Virus record (IMG/VR): IMGVR_UViG_3300002136_000057
Span: 1 to 52,924 of that record
Length of the DNA stretch: 52,924 bases
Strand: one strand, 5' to 3'
From: a virus
The notes under the pieces were generated by a model. That model worked only from the letters and a program-made list of their open reading frames with translations. It did not search any database and had not been told where the DNA came from. Of this stretch, positions 8,058 to 16,104 are shown one piece after another. The translations under genes were made by a program, and so were the position numbers. Positions within the stretch are counted from its first letter, which is position 1. Every line of letters starts with the position of its first letter.

Positions 8058-8742
8058 ATATGAAGACATAGATTCAAAAAATCTTAAAAAAGATCTATTA
8101 ACCCACGGCCTGTTATACATACCTTGCAAAAATGCACTGTCTATTGACGAATATAAAAAGATAACATCAAAATTAGGCAAGGCTCTTATTGCTAAAAAGC
8201 ATACATTAGATGACGATCGCCATGTACAATATGTAAGCGATAAAGGACTTTTTAGTAATACAGATGTTGACTGGCACAATGATTGGAGTTATGGTTCTGG
8301 AGATTATTTTGGAACGGTTCTTTATAACAATAAGAACGGACATCTAAGCACTACAGATTTTGTAGACATGCAGCAAGCATACAACATGTATTTAGACAAA
8401 GAATACTTAGAGAATACCTGTGGCGATTACTTTCCGCCACAGGGCCTGCACGAAAGTTGTTTTACTCCTCGTATGCTAAAGATACTTGAAAGAGCTAGAG
8501 TCACAAGAAAGTTTGCACATACACATCATATTACTGGAAATAAAGTTTTATATTTTAGTCCTGGGACATTACAATCAGATGTTGATATTGCACACTTGGT
8601 AGATTATTGCGAACAACAAGAAATTTATAAACACAATTGGCAAGATAACGACATACTTATATACGATAACATTCGCGTTATGCACAGACGGCACGCCTTT
8701 GAAGGTGAGCGTGAATTATGGAGAACACAGTTTTGGATATAA
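8038..8742 (+). CDS. TauD/TfdA-type Fe(II)/2-oxoglutarate dioxygenase
   Basis: The 234-residue protein keeps the full iron triad: H80-N-D82 in DWHNDWSYG and distal H216 in RVMHRRH; R229 near the C-terminus could bind 2-oxoglutarate. It overlaps the preceding TauD-like gene by 20 bases and the following desaturase by 25. It is shorter than classic TauD (about 280) but the core is complete. Having one normal and one H-x-N TauD-type protein in tandem suggests sequential or complex-forming activities. Substrate unknown. Confidence 0.8.
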   Translation: MTPYTIKYEDIDSKNLKKDLLTHGLLYIPCKNALSIDEYKKITSKLGKALIAKKHTLDDDRHVQYVSDKGLFSNTDVDWHNDWSYGSGDYFGTVLYNNKNGHLSTTDFVDMQQAYNMYLDKEYLENTCGDYFPPQGLHESCFTPRMLKILERARVTRKFAHTHHITGNKVLYFSPGTLQSDVDIAHLVDYCEQQEIYKHNWQDNDILIYDNIRVMHRRHAFEGERELWRTQFWI

Positions 8743-9449
8743 GCAATAACGTTAAAATTAGAGGATTACTTGTATTCAATCATCTTTTAGGTGGTTATGC
8801 ACTATACACAGCATTTTCATGGAACTTGCTGTTGTTGTCGTATATTATTGGCTTTACGCTAGGCGGTGTTGGAATTAGTATAGGGTACCATAGATATTTT
8901 GCACATCGCACATTCAGTACCAATAAATTTTTTGAATACGCTTTATTAGCAATTGGTCATTATGCAAGTCTTGGTAGTGCAATTACTTGGGTAGGAGTTC
9001 ATCGAGAGCATCATGCTAACAGTGATACAGAAAACGATCCGCACAGTCCAAAGTATAATGGTGTATTAAGGACACTAATACACGTTTGGAAGCGTTACGA
9101 AATAAAATTAAAGTATATAAAAGATATGTTAAAAGACAATAAGCTAAAAATGCAGCATCAATATTATTTTTTAATCCTATTTGCATTTATAGTAGCATTG
9201 CTTCTGTTAGTTGGACCTGTATACGCTGCATACCTTTATTCTATTCCTGCTGCATACGTGTTTTATGCTACGGGCATTGTTAATAGTATAAATCACATTG
9301 GTGGTAAACCACATAATATACCATTGCTTAATCTAATTACAAGCGGCGAAAGCTATCATTTAAATCATCATAATGATTCAAAAGCGTGGAAGTTTGGAAC
9401 ATACGACCCGATGTCACCTATAGTTAGGATTATTAAAAATGAAAATTAA
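8718..9449 (+). CDS. Membrane fatty-acid desaturase (first of tandem pair)
   Basis: This 243-residue protein has the three histidine boxes of membrane di-iron acyl desaturases: HRYFAH at 58-63, HREHH at 95-99 and HLNHH at 214-218. Hydrophobic segments near 20-55, 75-92, 148-172 and 175-190 fit a four-helix membrane protein. It is of the delta-9/acyl-CoA or acyl-lipid type and would introduce a double bond in an acyl chain, or a related oxidation. The start at 8718 overlaps the upstream gene by 25 bases. It is followed by a second, different desaturase. Confidence 0.9.
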   Translation: MENTVLDISNNVKIRGLLVFNHLLGGYALYTAFSWNLLLLSYIIGFTLGGVGISIGYHRYFAHRTFSTNKFFEYALLAIGHYASLGSAITWVGVHREHHANSDTENDPHSPKYNGVLRTLIHVWKRYEIKLKYIKDMLKDNKLKMQHQYYFLILFAFIVALLLLVGPVYAAYLYSIPAAYVFYATGIVNSINHIGGKPHNIPLLNLITSGESYHLNHHNDSKAWKFGTYDPMSPIVRIIKNEN

Positions 9450-10227
9450 AGCATACCATAATGATACATTGTGGAGACTTGTAAATGTGTTAGCATTTTA
9501 TAGCATACCATTTTGTATATATTTGTTGTCAACACTTCCATTATACTATACTGCATTATCAATTATAAGTTGTATATTAATTGCAAAAGTAGGACACGGC
9601 ATTGCACAACATAGATATTTTGCACATCGTGCATTTAACACAGGCAAAAAACGCGAATGGATTCTTGCTTTCCTTGCAACACTAAGTAATACTGGTAGTA
9701 TAATTTATTTTGCTATTAATCATAGAATACATCATAATATTAGTGACAAAGACGGCGATCCTAATGACTCTACTAAATTAAGTTTGTTTGAAATACTTAC
9801 ACTTAAAATTAAAACAGACGATACAGAACATTTTAATTTAAACGTAGCAAAAGATCTATTAAAAAACAAATCAGCTAGATTTTTTCATAACTGGTATTGG
9901 CCGACTATATTTTTGTATTCCGCACTATTAATTTTAATTGATCCGTATTTGTTTGTAGTTATGTACTTGTTGCCACTTGGTTATTCTGTATCAATTATGG
10001 TGTTAGGTACTATAACAGGACATAAGTATGGTTATAGGAACTTTGATACTGACGATAAAAGCGTTAATAACTTTTGGGTTAACTTGTTGTTTCTGGGCGA
10101 AGGTAATCATAATAATCATCATTATAAACCATCTTCTTGGGATTCAGGATTTACAGGCAAGTGGACTGAATATGATATTGGGGCGCCAATTATAAAATAT
10201 ATATTCCTTAAAGGAGACTCGGTGTGA
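9439..10227 (+). CDS. Membrane fatty-acid desaturase (second of tandem pair)
   Basis: The 262-residue protein again shows all three boxes: HRYFAH at 58-63, HRIHH at 95-99 and HNNHH at 224-228, with the GEGNHNNHH form typical of acyl-CoA/acyl-lipid delta-9 desaturases. Membrane segments lie near 15-50, 72-92, 150-172 and 175-195. It overlaps the first desaturase by 11 bases and the radical SAM gene by 4. It is clearly diverged from its neighbour, so the pair probably differs in substrate or position specificity. Confidence 0.9.
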   Translation: MKIKAYHNDTLWRLVNVLAFYSIPFCIYLLSTLPLYYTALSIISCILIAKVGHGIAQHRYFAHRAFNTGKKREWILAFLATLSNTGSIIYFAINHRIHHNISDKDGDPNDSTKLSLFEILTLKIKTDDTEHFNLNVAKDLLKNKSARFFHNWYWPTIFLYSALLILIDPYLFVVMYLLPLGYSVSIMVLGTITGHKYGYRNFDTDDKSVNNFWVNLLFLGEGNHNNHHYKPSSWDSGFTGKWTEYDIGAPIIKYIFLKGDSV

Positions 10228-11141
10228 AAAAAATAAATTACTACGAACTTAAACCAGAAGATAATCATTTCAAAGTAATTTTTGTAGATCTAACACATCG
10301 GTGTAATATGGATTGTTTTAACTGTTATCTACCTAACAGAACTATTCCAGACATGGATGAAAATATGTTGTATAGTGTGTTAGAAAAATTACCCGAGCGA
10401 GCATACATACGATTAATAGGTGCAGAGCCTACACTAAGAAAAGACTTGCCCGATATCATACGCAAAGTTCTCGATCATGGTCATAAGCCTAGTGTAACTA
10501 CTAACGGATTAAAACTTGCAAGTTTAAAATATTGTCAAAAACTCCGAGATTCAGGGTTACGCATGATATTACTAAGCATGAACGGCGCAGATGAAAAACG
10601 CATATATGAAAAAATTGACAATCACAGTCATGCACACGATCTTAAAATGCAAGCATTAGAAAATTGCTTTAAGATTCCCGGATTTATTATTAACACTGGA
10701 ACTATTATTGCTAAAGGTGTGAACGAACATACGCTACGCAGACAAGCAGACATTGTTGCCGACTTAAACGAAAAATATAAACCCAAAGTTACTCCTGTTT
10801 TACGAGTTAAAAATATTGGAGACTTAGGCCGTTATATGCAAGGTCATACTATGAGTTTTGAAGAACTAGTTGATATTGCAAGTAGTCAACTAGATATTCC
10901 AAAGAGTGTTATTAAAGCGCAGCGAGTGGAATCTGGAACAAATAAAATTACTAAAAATAACTACGGTGAAAGTTATCTATTTGAATATAGAGGTGTATTC
11001 ATACGCTTAATTAATTGGAATGAGGAAGACGAGTTAAACGACGGTGGCATCAATGGAAGTATGAATCGTGGCAGATTAACAAGCGATGGTATGATTGCAC
11101 CATGCTGGGAACACATTAAATTAAACGAATACGGATATTAA
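10224..11141 (+). CDS. Radical SAM enzyme
   Basis: The 305-residue protein has the cluster motif C27-x3-C31-x2-C34 (CNMDCFNC) preceded by a beta strand, and a second-strand motif IGAEPTL in place of GGEP, as expected for a radical SAM barrel. A late APCWEH segment has one cysteine; no full SPASM cysteine set is seen, and the protein ends soon after, so auxiliary clusters are probably absent. It shares ATGA with the desaturase gene. The reaction is unknown. Its place between desaturases and an ATP-grasp gene suggests a role in the same pathway. Confidence 0.85.
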   Translation: MKKINYYELKPEDNHFKVIFVDLTHRCNMDCFNCYLPNRTIPDMDENMLYSVLEKLPERAYIRLIGAEPTLRKDLPDIIRKVLDHGHKPSVTTNGLKLASLKYCQKLRDSGLRMILLSMNGADEKRIYEKIDNHSHAHDLKMQALENCFKIPGFIINTGTIIAKGVNEHTLRRQADIVADLNEKYKPKVTPVLRVKNIGDLGRYMQGHTMSFEELVDIASSQLDIPKSVIKAQRVESGTNKITKNNYGESYLFEYRGVFIRLINWNEEDELNDGGINGSMNRGRLTSDGMIAPCWEHIKLNEYGY

Positions 11142-11142
11142 A

Positions 11143-11751
11143 ATGCAAGTTATTAAATTAGATGAAACTTACAAAGATCAATTTTATAATTTTACAACTA
11201 CACAACTTACTGCTAAAGGCCTTATCAACGACCCCTATTGGAATAATATAGAATGGATTAATGAACAGAGAAACATCTATGCTGCTGTAGACGAAAATAG
11301 TAATTTTTTGATGACAATGGCATCAAATCATACTCCTGTTAGAAATATGCCTTGGAGATACGGTGATACACAAATTAGTGCGTCCAGCAGCAGCCTTCGT
11401 CAAAATATAGAAACAACTAAAAATTTAATTAGGAGTGTGCTTACGGATTGTGAAGAACAAGGAATATGGGGGCATTGGTTTATTTCAGATCATCGAAAAA
11501 TTAAAGTTCAAAATAAGAAAAGTGTAGAAACTACTATAACCAAAGATCGAGTAGGTAGATTTGCTGTTCCTTATATAGAGGTATTTGAAGATTATAATTT
11601 ACATGATGTAGCAATCATTAAAAAAGGATGTAAATCAGGTATTCCATTATACGATTGTTTAGTAAAAGCTCCCGTTCCGTATGATGTACTAATTAGATTT
11701 GTAACTAGAAAATATCAATATTTTAGAGACAACGTTCCAACCTATGGCTAA
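11143..11751 (+). CDS. Unknown protein, possibly acyltransferase-like
   Basis: The 202-residue soluble protein has an alternating strand/helix pattern; a segment with IRSVLTDCEEQGIWGHWF and earlier strands (YAAVDENSNFLMTMAS) loosely recall GNAT-fold acyltransferases, but no clear acetyl-CoA motif is visible. I do not assign a function with confidence. The gene begins one base after the radical SAM stop and overlaps the ATP-grasp gene by 8 bases, so it is part of the panD operon. Confidence 0.6.
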   Translation: MQVIKLDETYKDQFYNFTTTQLTAKGLINDPYWNNIEWINEQRNIYAAVDENSNFLMTMASNHTPVRNMPWRYGDTQISASSSSLRQNIETTKNLIRSVLTDCEEQGIWGHWFISDHRKIKVQNKKSVETTITKDRVGRFAVPYIEVFEDYNLHDVAIIKKGCKSGIPLYDCLVKAPVPYDVLIRFVTRKYQYFRDNVPTYG

Positions 11752-12883
11752 TATTTTATTAAATTATCAAACTAGCAATCTAAGATATGCTGTAGAAGAA
11801 CTAAAAGAACATAATCTATATTCTTGGAGAGCGCTAGGTATGGAGTTTGCAAAAACTATTTCTCCAAACATACATTTGAATATTATTGAAAATTTAGATA
11901 TTTACAAATCTGATAGAAAAGAAATAATAGACGAAGTATTTAATTATTATCAAGATATCGATCTTATTTTTCCACTGTATAACGACATGCTTTTTCCTTA
12001 CTTGTATAAAAAGTTAGGATTTACTGATAAACAATGCAACATATTATCTAGTAAGCAAGCGTATACTGCTTTTGCAAAAAGTGTAGGAGTAACAGTTCCA
12101 AACACGTATACTGATATCAAACAAGTGACTTACCCTATTATTGCTAAACCAGTAAACGGTACAGGAAGTATTGGGGTCAAGGTATTAAATGACTACAGTG
12201 AATATTTCTTTTTTGCTTCTGGAGAAGATATACAGTATAACGACCTAGGCAAGCATTACATCTTCCAAGATTTTATAGACGGACCTACTATTAGTTGTGC
12301 TGGTAGAATTGTAGACGGTGATATATTATTTGATTGTGTATACACTATTGAATCAAGTGATCTACCATACAGAGCAGAAACTGGATTTTTGCTCAACAGT
12401 TATTACAAAAATACAGATCCTATAAAAGAACAAATAGAAAAGTTAAGTAACGGTTTAGAACTAACTAACTGTGCATGGATGGCTGACTTTATAAGTGGTA
12501 GAGATGGACAATTTTATTTGGTAGATTTTAGTCCTAGACTAAGTGTAAGTGCGCAAGTGTTAATTAAACACAGTGCAGGCATTGATTATAACAAACTTAT
12601 TGTAGATAGTTTACTATACAAAGATAAAACAAAAGTGCATTTAGATAAGTGCGTAGTTTATAAATATTTTGATGTAGCAAAGGGTAAACATAAAGTAGAA
12701 TTTAGAGGCGATGCTACACTTGCTGATGAATTAACATTGCCTGCAGAACAGTCCTATTTGACACGCATGGATATGCTAATGGGATCTAAAGGATTTTGCG
12801 TTACATCAGGTGCTACACTAACCGAAGCCCATGATAAATGGCAAACAATAGCAAGCGATATAATAATAACTAAACTGGACTAA
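11744..12883 (+). CDS. ATP-grasp ligase-like protein
   Basis: The 379-residue protein has the features of an ATP-grasp fold: a PIIAKPV strand with the nucleotide-binding lysine K135, a glycine-rich loop GTGSIGV at 139-145, FQDFIDG at 174-180, and a late metal-site strand VDFSPR at 260-265 (D261, S263, R265, where the family often has E, N, R). ATP-grasp enzymes join a carboxylate to an amine, thiol or similar through an acyl-phosphate. As last gene of the panD operon it could use beta-alanine, as carnosine synthases do, but that is inference. It overlaps the convergent next gene by 14 bases. Confidence 0.8.
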   Translation: MANILLNYQTSNLRYAVEELKEHNLYSWRALGMEFAKTISPNIHLNIIENLDIYKSDRKEIIDEVFNYYQDIDLIFPLYNDMLFPYLYKKLGFTDKQCNILSSKQAYTAFAKSVGVTVPNTYTDIKQVTYPIIAKPVNGTGSIGVKVLNDYSEYFFFASGEDIQYNDLGKHYIFQDFIDGPTISCAGRIVDGDILFDCVYTIESSDLPYRAETGFLLNSYYKNTDPIKEQIEKLSNGLELTNCAWMADFISGRDGQFYLVDFSPRLSVSAQVLIKHSAGIDYNKLIVDSLLYKDKTKVHLDKCVVYKYFDVAKGKHKVEFRGDATLADELTLPAEQSYLTRMDMLMGSKGFCVTSGATLTEAHDKWQTIASDIIITKLD

Positions 12884-13574
12884 AGTCTCTTAGTGTTATG
12901 TAATTAGGTCTATCTGTTTTTGTAGTCTTATTATCAACAGAATTGTAGCATATAAACAACACATTCCTGTCCTTAGAGCTTGTATTACGCCCGCTAGTGT
13001 GCCACATATTAGCATGCATCACATACACATCTCCTGCTTCGCCCAGCACTGTGTGACGCTGTAATCCAGTCATAGACACCATATTTTCGGTTATCATACC
13101 GTCTGTTTCGTTAGCATCATGCTTAATAGTCCAAGTTTTAGTCTTCTTTTCAACAAGAAAATTTTCACTGCCCGGTAATACTTCTAGGGGGCCGTTTTCT
13201 AATGTCATGTCATCTAACAAGAATAATAAACTTAATGCATTAGGAGCCGGCATACCGTCGTGTGCTTGCCAAAAAGTGTAATCACTATGCCATGCATACT
13301 CGCCTCCTATGTTTGCGGATTTATAATTAAAATGCACTTGATGAGTATAAACATCTGTTTCTAAGATATCTTTAACTATATCTATCATAGGATTGTTATT
13401 GACAAACTCTTTTAACGTATTGTCAACCCAGTGAGGAGCAAATATGCTTCTTACTGTTGACTGATCGTCTTCATATATAAATGTTTCTTTATTATTAATA
13501 GTTTTTAAATCTTCTGCAATTTTCTTAATTGGTAGTGAATTAAAAACAGTTTTATACAACTTGCTTGAAAACAT
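12870..13574 (-). CDS. PhyH-family dioxygenase resembling ectoine hydroxylase (EctD)
   Basis: The 234-residue protein shows the EctD-type signature: WHSDYTFWQAHDGMP at 95-109, matching the EctD pattern WHSDFETW-x-EDGMP. Iron ligands are H96, D98 and H192; R203, 11 residues after the distal histidine as in EctD, would bind 2-oxoglutarate. A VHFNYK segment precedes the site as in EctD, and NGPLEVLPGS follows. It is shorter than EctD (about 300). EctD hydroxylates ectoine; related enzymes hydroxylate proline. Without ectABC nearby, a substrate taken from the host is likely. It is in a two-gene minus-strand unit with the next oxygenase. Confidence 0.82.
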   Translation of the reverse strand: MFSSKLYKTVFNSLPIKKIAEDLKTINNKETFIYEDDQSTVRSIFAPHWVDNTLKEFVNNNPMIDIVKDILETDVYTHQVHFNYKSANIGGEYAWHSDYTFWQAHDGMPAPNALSLLFLLDDMTLENGPLEVLPGSENFLVEKKTKTWTIKHDANETDGMITENMVSMTGLQRHTVLGEAGDVYVMHANMWHTSGRNTSSKDRNVLFICYNSVDNKTTKTDRPNYITLRDFSPV

Positions 13575-14158
13575 TATACTAACAAATCGCCATATTCATA
13601 CATGTCTTTTAACCGCTGATATGTAAATTCTTCTTTAAAACTTAAAGACAATATATATCTATCATCGGCTGTAGAATTAGTTACTCCGTGAATAACTTGG
13701 GTATCAAAGCATATTGGTACTTCATATGAAACTAATTCCACTAACTCAGCAGACGCACAGGACCTAGCAGTAGTTACTTCTACAGATGTACCATCTGGCA
13801 AGTTAAGAGAAGATGTGTGCGTCGGCGGTGAATTAGTTGTATTTTCGTAAAAGTCTACTGTACTATTTTTAAAATTTCCGCAAATTGGTAAATTCATAGT
13901 AACAAATCTATCATGATCTGCGTGGGGAGCCACTATGCCATTGGCCTTGACCATGTTAAATTCAATTTTTTTAAAAAGAGTTTTTGGATTTTTAAATTTG
14001 ATTGCGATAGGAATTATTGTTTCGCGCTTTGGAAACCCTATGTGTATTTTGAATCTTCCAGTTCCATAATAAGACCATTCGGTGTATGATTTCATTACAT
14101 TCTCTAATTCAATGCGTTCATTTTCGTAATTTAAGTCAGGTAATAAAAAATATGTCAT
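13574..14158 (-). CDS. Fe(II)/2-oxoglutarate oxygenase-like protein
   Basis: The 194-residue protein has H79-A-D81 in APHADHD, distal H157 in QVIHGVTN and R167 ten residues later, a complete cupin-type site. It is a clear paralogue of the protein at 6155-6736 (same spacing, shared PICGNFKNS-like segment). It overlaps the EctD-like gene by a single base. A late-type motif ends five bases upstream of its ATG, so the transcript may be leaderless. Substrate unknown. Confidence 0.75.
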   Translation of the reverse strand: MTYFLLPDLNYENERIELENVMKSYTEWSYYGTGRFKIHIGFPKRETIIPIAIKFKNPKTLFKKIEFNMVKANGIVAPHADHDRFVTMNLPICGNFKNSTVDFYENTTNSPPTHTSSLNLPDGTSVEVTTARSCASAELVELVSYEVPICFDTQVIHGVTNSTADDRYILSLSFKEEFTYQRLKDMYEYGDLLV

Positions 14159-14163
14159 GCAAA

Positions 14164-14171
14164 TATTTATT
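14164..14171 (-). promoter_or_regulatory. Late promoter motif five bases before an ATG
   Basis: On the minus strand ATAAATA (14170 to 14164) ends five bases before the ATG at 14158. With T4-type spacing, transcription would start at the A of the start codon. It belongs to a short divergent promoter region. Confidence 0.5.
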
Positions 14172-14179
14172 GATAAATA
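14172..14179 (+). promoter_or_regulatory. Late promoter motif (GATAAATA)
   Basis: GATAAATA at 14172-14179 precedes the plus-strand ATG at 14223 by 43 bases, with ACAGGAG as ribosome-binding site between. It stands back to back with the minus-strand motif. Confidence 0.55.
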
Positions 14180-14222
14180 CTTTGTTAGTTATTAAATATG
14201 ATACTACAGGAGCACCCACATA

Positions 14223-14600
14223 ATGAAAAAAGTAAGTTTTAAATTTTCTAGTTTAGCAAATACTATTGAAGAATTTTATACTTCAAAACTAGACAAACTG
14301 ACAGAAGACGAATTTGTTTCTGTCTTTAATACAATGCGTACTGCTGTTAATAACGGTGATGTATGGCTTAGAAGTTATTTTATCGAAGACGGAAAAGCAA
14401 ATTTGGTTTGGTTTTTAGATAGCGATACTTCGATAATCAATGTACAATCAGCAATTGATATTTTAGTTACAATCGACGATTACATCGAGCATACTATCGA
14501 TTCTTCCACTTTTGAAGAGTTTGCTGCGTATGCGGCATCTAATGAAGACACTGATATTTCGCACCCTCGTATAGAAGCTATAAACGAGTTAAACAATTAA
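14223..14600 (+). CDS. Hypothetical acidic protein (125 aa)
   Basis: The protein is soluble and acidic, with helical segments and an N-terminal KKVSFKFSSLAN strand. No motif is recognised. It has its own late-type promoter and an AGGAG site. Its 3' end overlaps the convergent asparagine-synthase-like gene by 23 bases. It is the sole gene of its transcript as far as can be seen. Confidence 0.65.
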   Translation: MKKVSFKFSSLANTIEEFYTSKLDKLTEDEFVSVFNTMRTAVNNGDVWLRSYFIEDGKANLVWFLDSDTSIINVQSAIDILVTIDDYIEHTIDSSTFEEFAAYAASNEDTDISHPRIEAINELNN

Positions 14601-15438
14601 TTAATTCGTCAATAGACAGTTCAAATACTCCATTGTAATTTTCTTGAAGACTTGATGTAATATTCAAGGCTTTTTCGTGCCAAGATGTTTCTTGTATTTT
14701 TTCCCAGCCAGTGTATTTTTCTCTAGGAATAAAATTAAAACTGTCGCTATAAATTTTAATTTTACTTGTTCTTGTGCTAAGTTTTCCTGGCAATTTATTA
14801 GCTACTAAGTCTTTAACTAAAGAGTCATTTGTAAATGCCAATACCATTTCTGGAGTATACCGTAAAAAATCAGGAGTACCGTTTATATTGTAGTTACTAT
14901 AAAAGTTATTGTATGCATTTACTTTTTCAGTTTCTTGCCAAACCCAGTTACCTTCATAATTTTTAAAATATGGTTCGCCATTGGCCATGATGACTGTGCC
15001 ATCAAATAATGTTAGCCCTTTCATTACAGGTATCATTTGATGAGCGCAGCATTTTACATTTACTGCAATATCTTCAAATTCTCCGCTTGAGATTAATTTT
15101 TCAATATCAACACTAACTGTTATTGGATTAATATTATGATGGTTGCAATACTCGTAAGCATATTTTGTGTCATGTGTATTCCATCCATTGTAGTCAATTA
15201 TTCCAACTTTAAATTCTACGGCCGCTTCTGTAAATACTCGAATCATAAACTCACTGTCGAGGCCGCCGCTAAATAATAGTATAATAGGACCGCTTGCTTC
15301 TTTACTTATAATTTGGGCAGCACGTATACATTCTGCTTTCCAAGAGCCTAGAGAATTGCTAGTAGATCTTTTTAAATGTACAGCCCATTCGGATCCGTGT
15401 CCGGAAAAAGTGATATAATTAAGATAGGACAAATGCAT
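14578..15438 (-). CDS. Asparagine-synthase-like PP-loop protein
   Basis: The 286-residue protein has the PP-loop ATP pyrophosphatase motif SGGLDS at 57-62 after a hydrophobic strand, as in the C-terminal domain of asparagine synthetase and related amide-forming enzymes. The N-terminal glutamine-hydrolysing domain is absent, so it would need another amine donor or a partner. A CC pair lies at 130-131. It may adenylate a carboxylate and form an amide, or a related reaction. Its start ATG shares the palindrome ATGCAT at 15433-15438 with the divergent gene. Confidence 0.75.
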   Translation of the reverse strand: MHLSYLNYITFSGHGSEWAVHLKRSTSNSLGSWKAECIRAAQIISKEASGPIILLFSGGLDSEFMIRVFTEAAVEFKVGIIDYNGWNTHDTKYAYEYCNHHNINPITVSVDIEKLISSGEFEDIAVNVKCCAHQMIPVMKGLTLFDGTVIMANGEPYFKNYEGNWVWQETEKVNAYNNFYSNYNINGTPDFLRYTPEMVLAFTNDSLVKDLVANKLPGKLSTRTSKIKIYSDSFNFIPREKYTGWEKIQETSWHEKALNITSSLQENYNGVFELSIDELINCLTRL

Positions 15439-16104
15439 ACATTTTCACCAATTGATTTTGACTTTGATCAAACTACGATTTATAACGAACTTATAGAGTT
15501 TGGTATTTTTGATCGTAGCAATCTTGCTACTGTTATTTACACTCAAGGTCGCAGCAAGTACGACAAAGATGGTGTGTTTGATGATTATCAAGATGTAATT
15601 CACTACGACGAAAGTGGCATATTAGTAAAGCAGAAATATAAAACATTTGTAACTTATAACTTTACACACTTGCCGGGTGTAAATGATACTATCGAAAATT
15701 CATTTGTAGACACCGATGTCGGAAGGCGCCCAGTTTGGCATGTTTACGATCAACTATGGCAATGGAAAGACGATACTCCCGACTGCATTAAAGAAGTTGT
15801 AAACAAATTAAATTTAACGTATGTAAGTTGTGTTAGGCTTGTTGGACAGACTCCTCCAAGCAAAGGAATTGTGCATGTTGATGCTAATTTTAAAGATAAT
15901 TTAAAATATTATAAAAACGGTGGAGTTAGTATTACACTAAATGTTTCAGACGGCGGCGGCCATTTAGAATATAAGGTTGGAGACGAAATACATACAGTTG
16001 ACGAATCAAAATACAAATGTTGGTATTTTAATGATGCATTACCGCATAGAACAACAGAAATTTTTACTCCAAGAATACAATTAAGGATATTTGGAAGAAA
16101 ATGA
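15433..16104 (+). CDS. Fe(II)/2-oxoglutarate oxygenase-like protein
   Basis: I choose the ATG at 15433 rather than an upstream in-frame start at 15376, because the latter lies inside the divergent gene and AGGA sits properly before 15433. The 223-residue protein has H148-V-D150, distal H205 in LPHRTTE and R214, a complete iron/2-oxoglutarate set, with a GGVSITLNVSDGG segment between. It overlaps the next gene by four bases and begins a three-gene run of small oxygenases. Substrate unknown. Confidence 0.75.
   Translation: MHTFSPIDFDFDQTTIYNELIEFGIFDRSNLATVIYTQGRSKYDKDGVFDDYQDVIHYDESGILVKQKYKTFVTYNFTHLPGVNDTIENSFVDTDVGRRPVWHVYDQLWQWKDDTPDCIKEVVNKLNLTYVSCVRLVGQTPPSKGIVHVDANFKDNLKYYKNGGVSITLNVSDGGGHLEYKVGDEIHTVDESKYKCWYFNDALPHRTTEIFTPRIQLRIFGRK

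Noticed and set aside
15376-15432. Upstream start of the oxygenase at 15376
   Set aside because: It lies within the divergent PP-loop gene, and AGGA sits properly before 15433.
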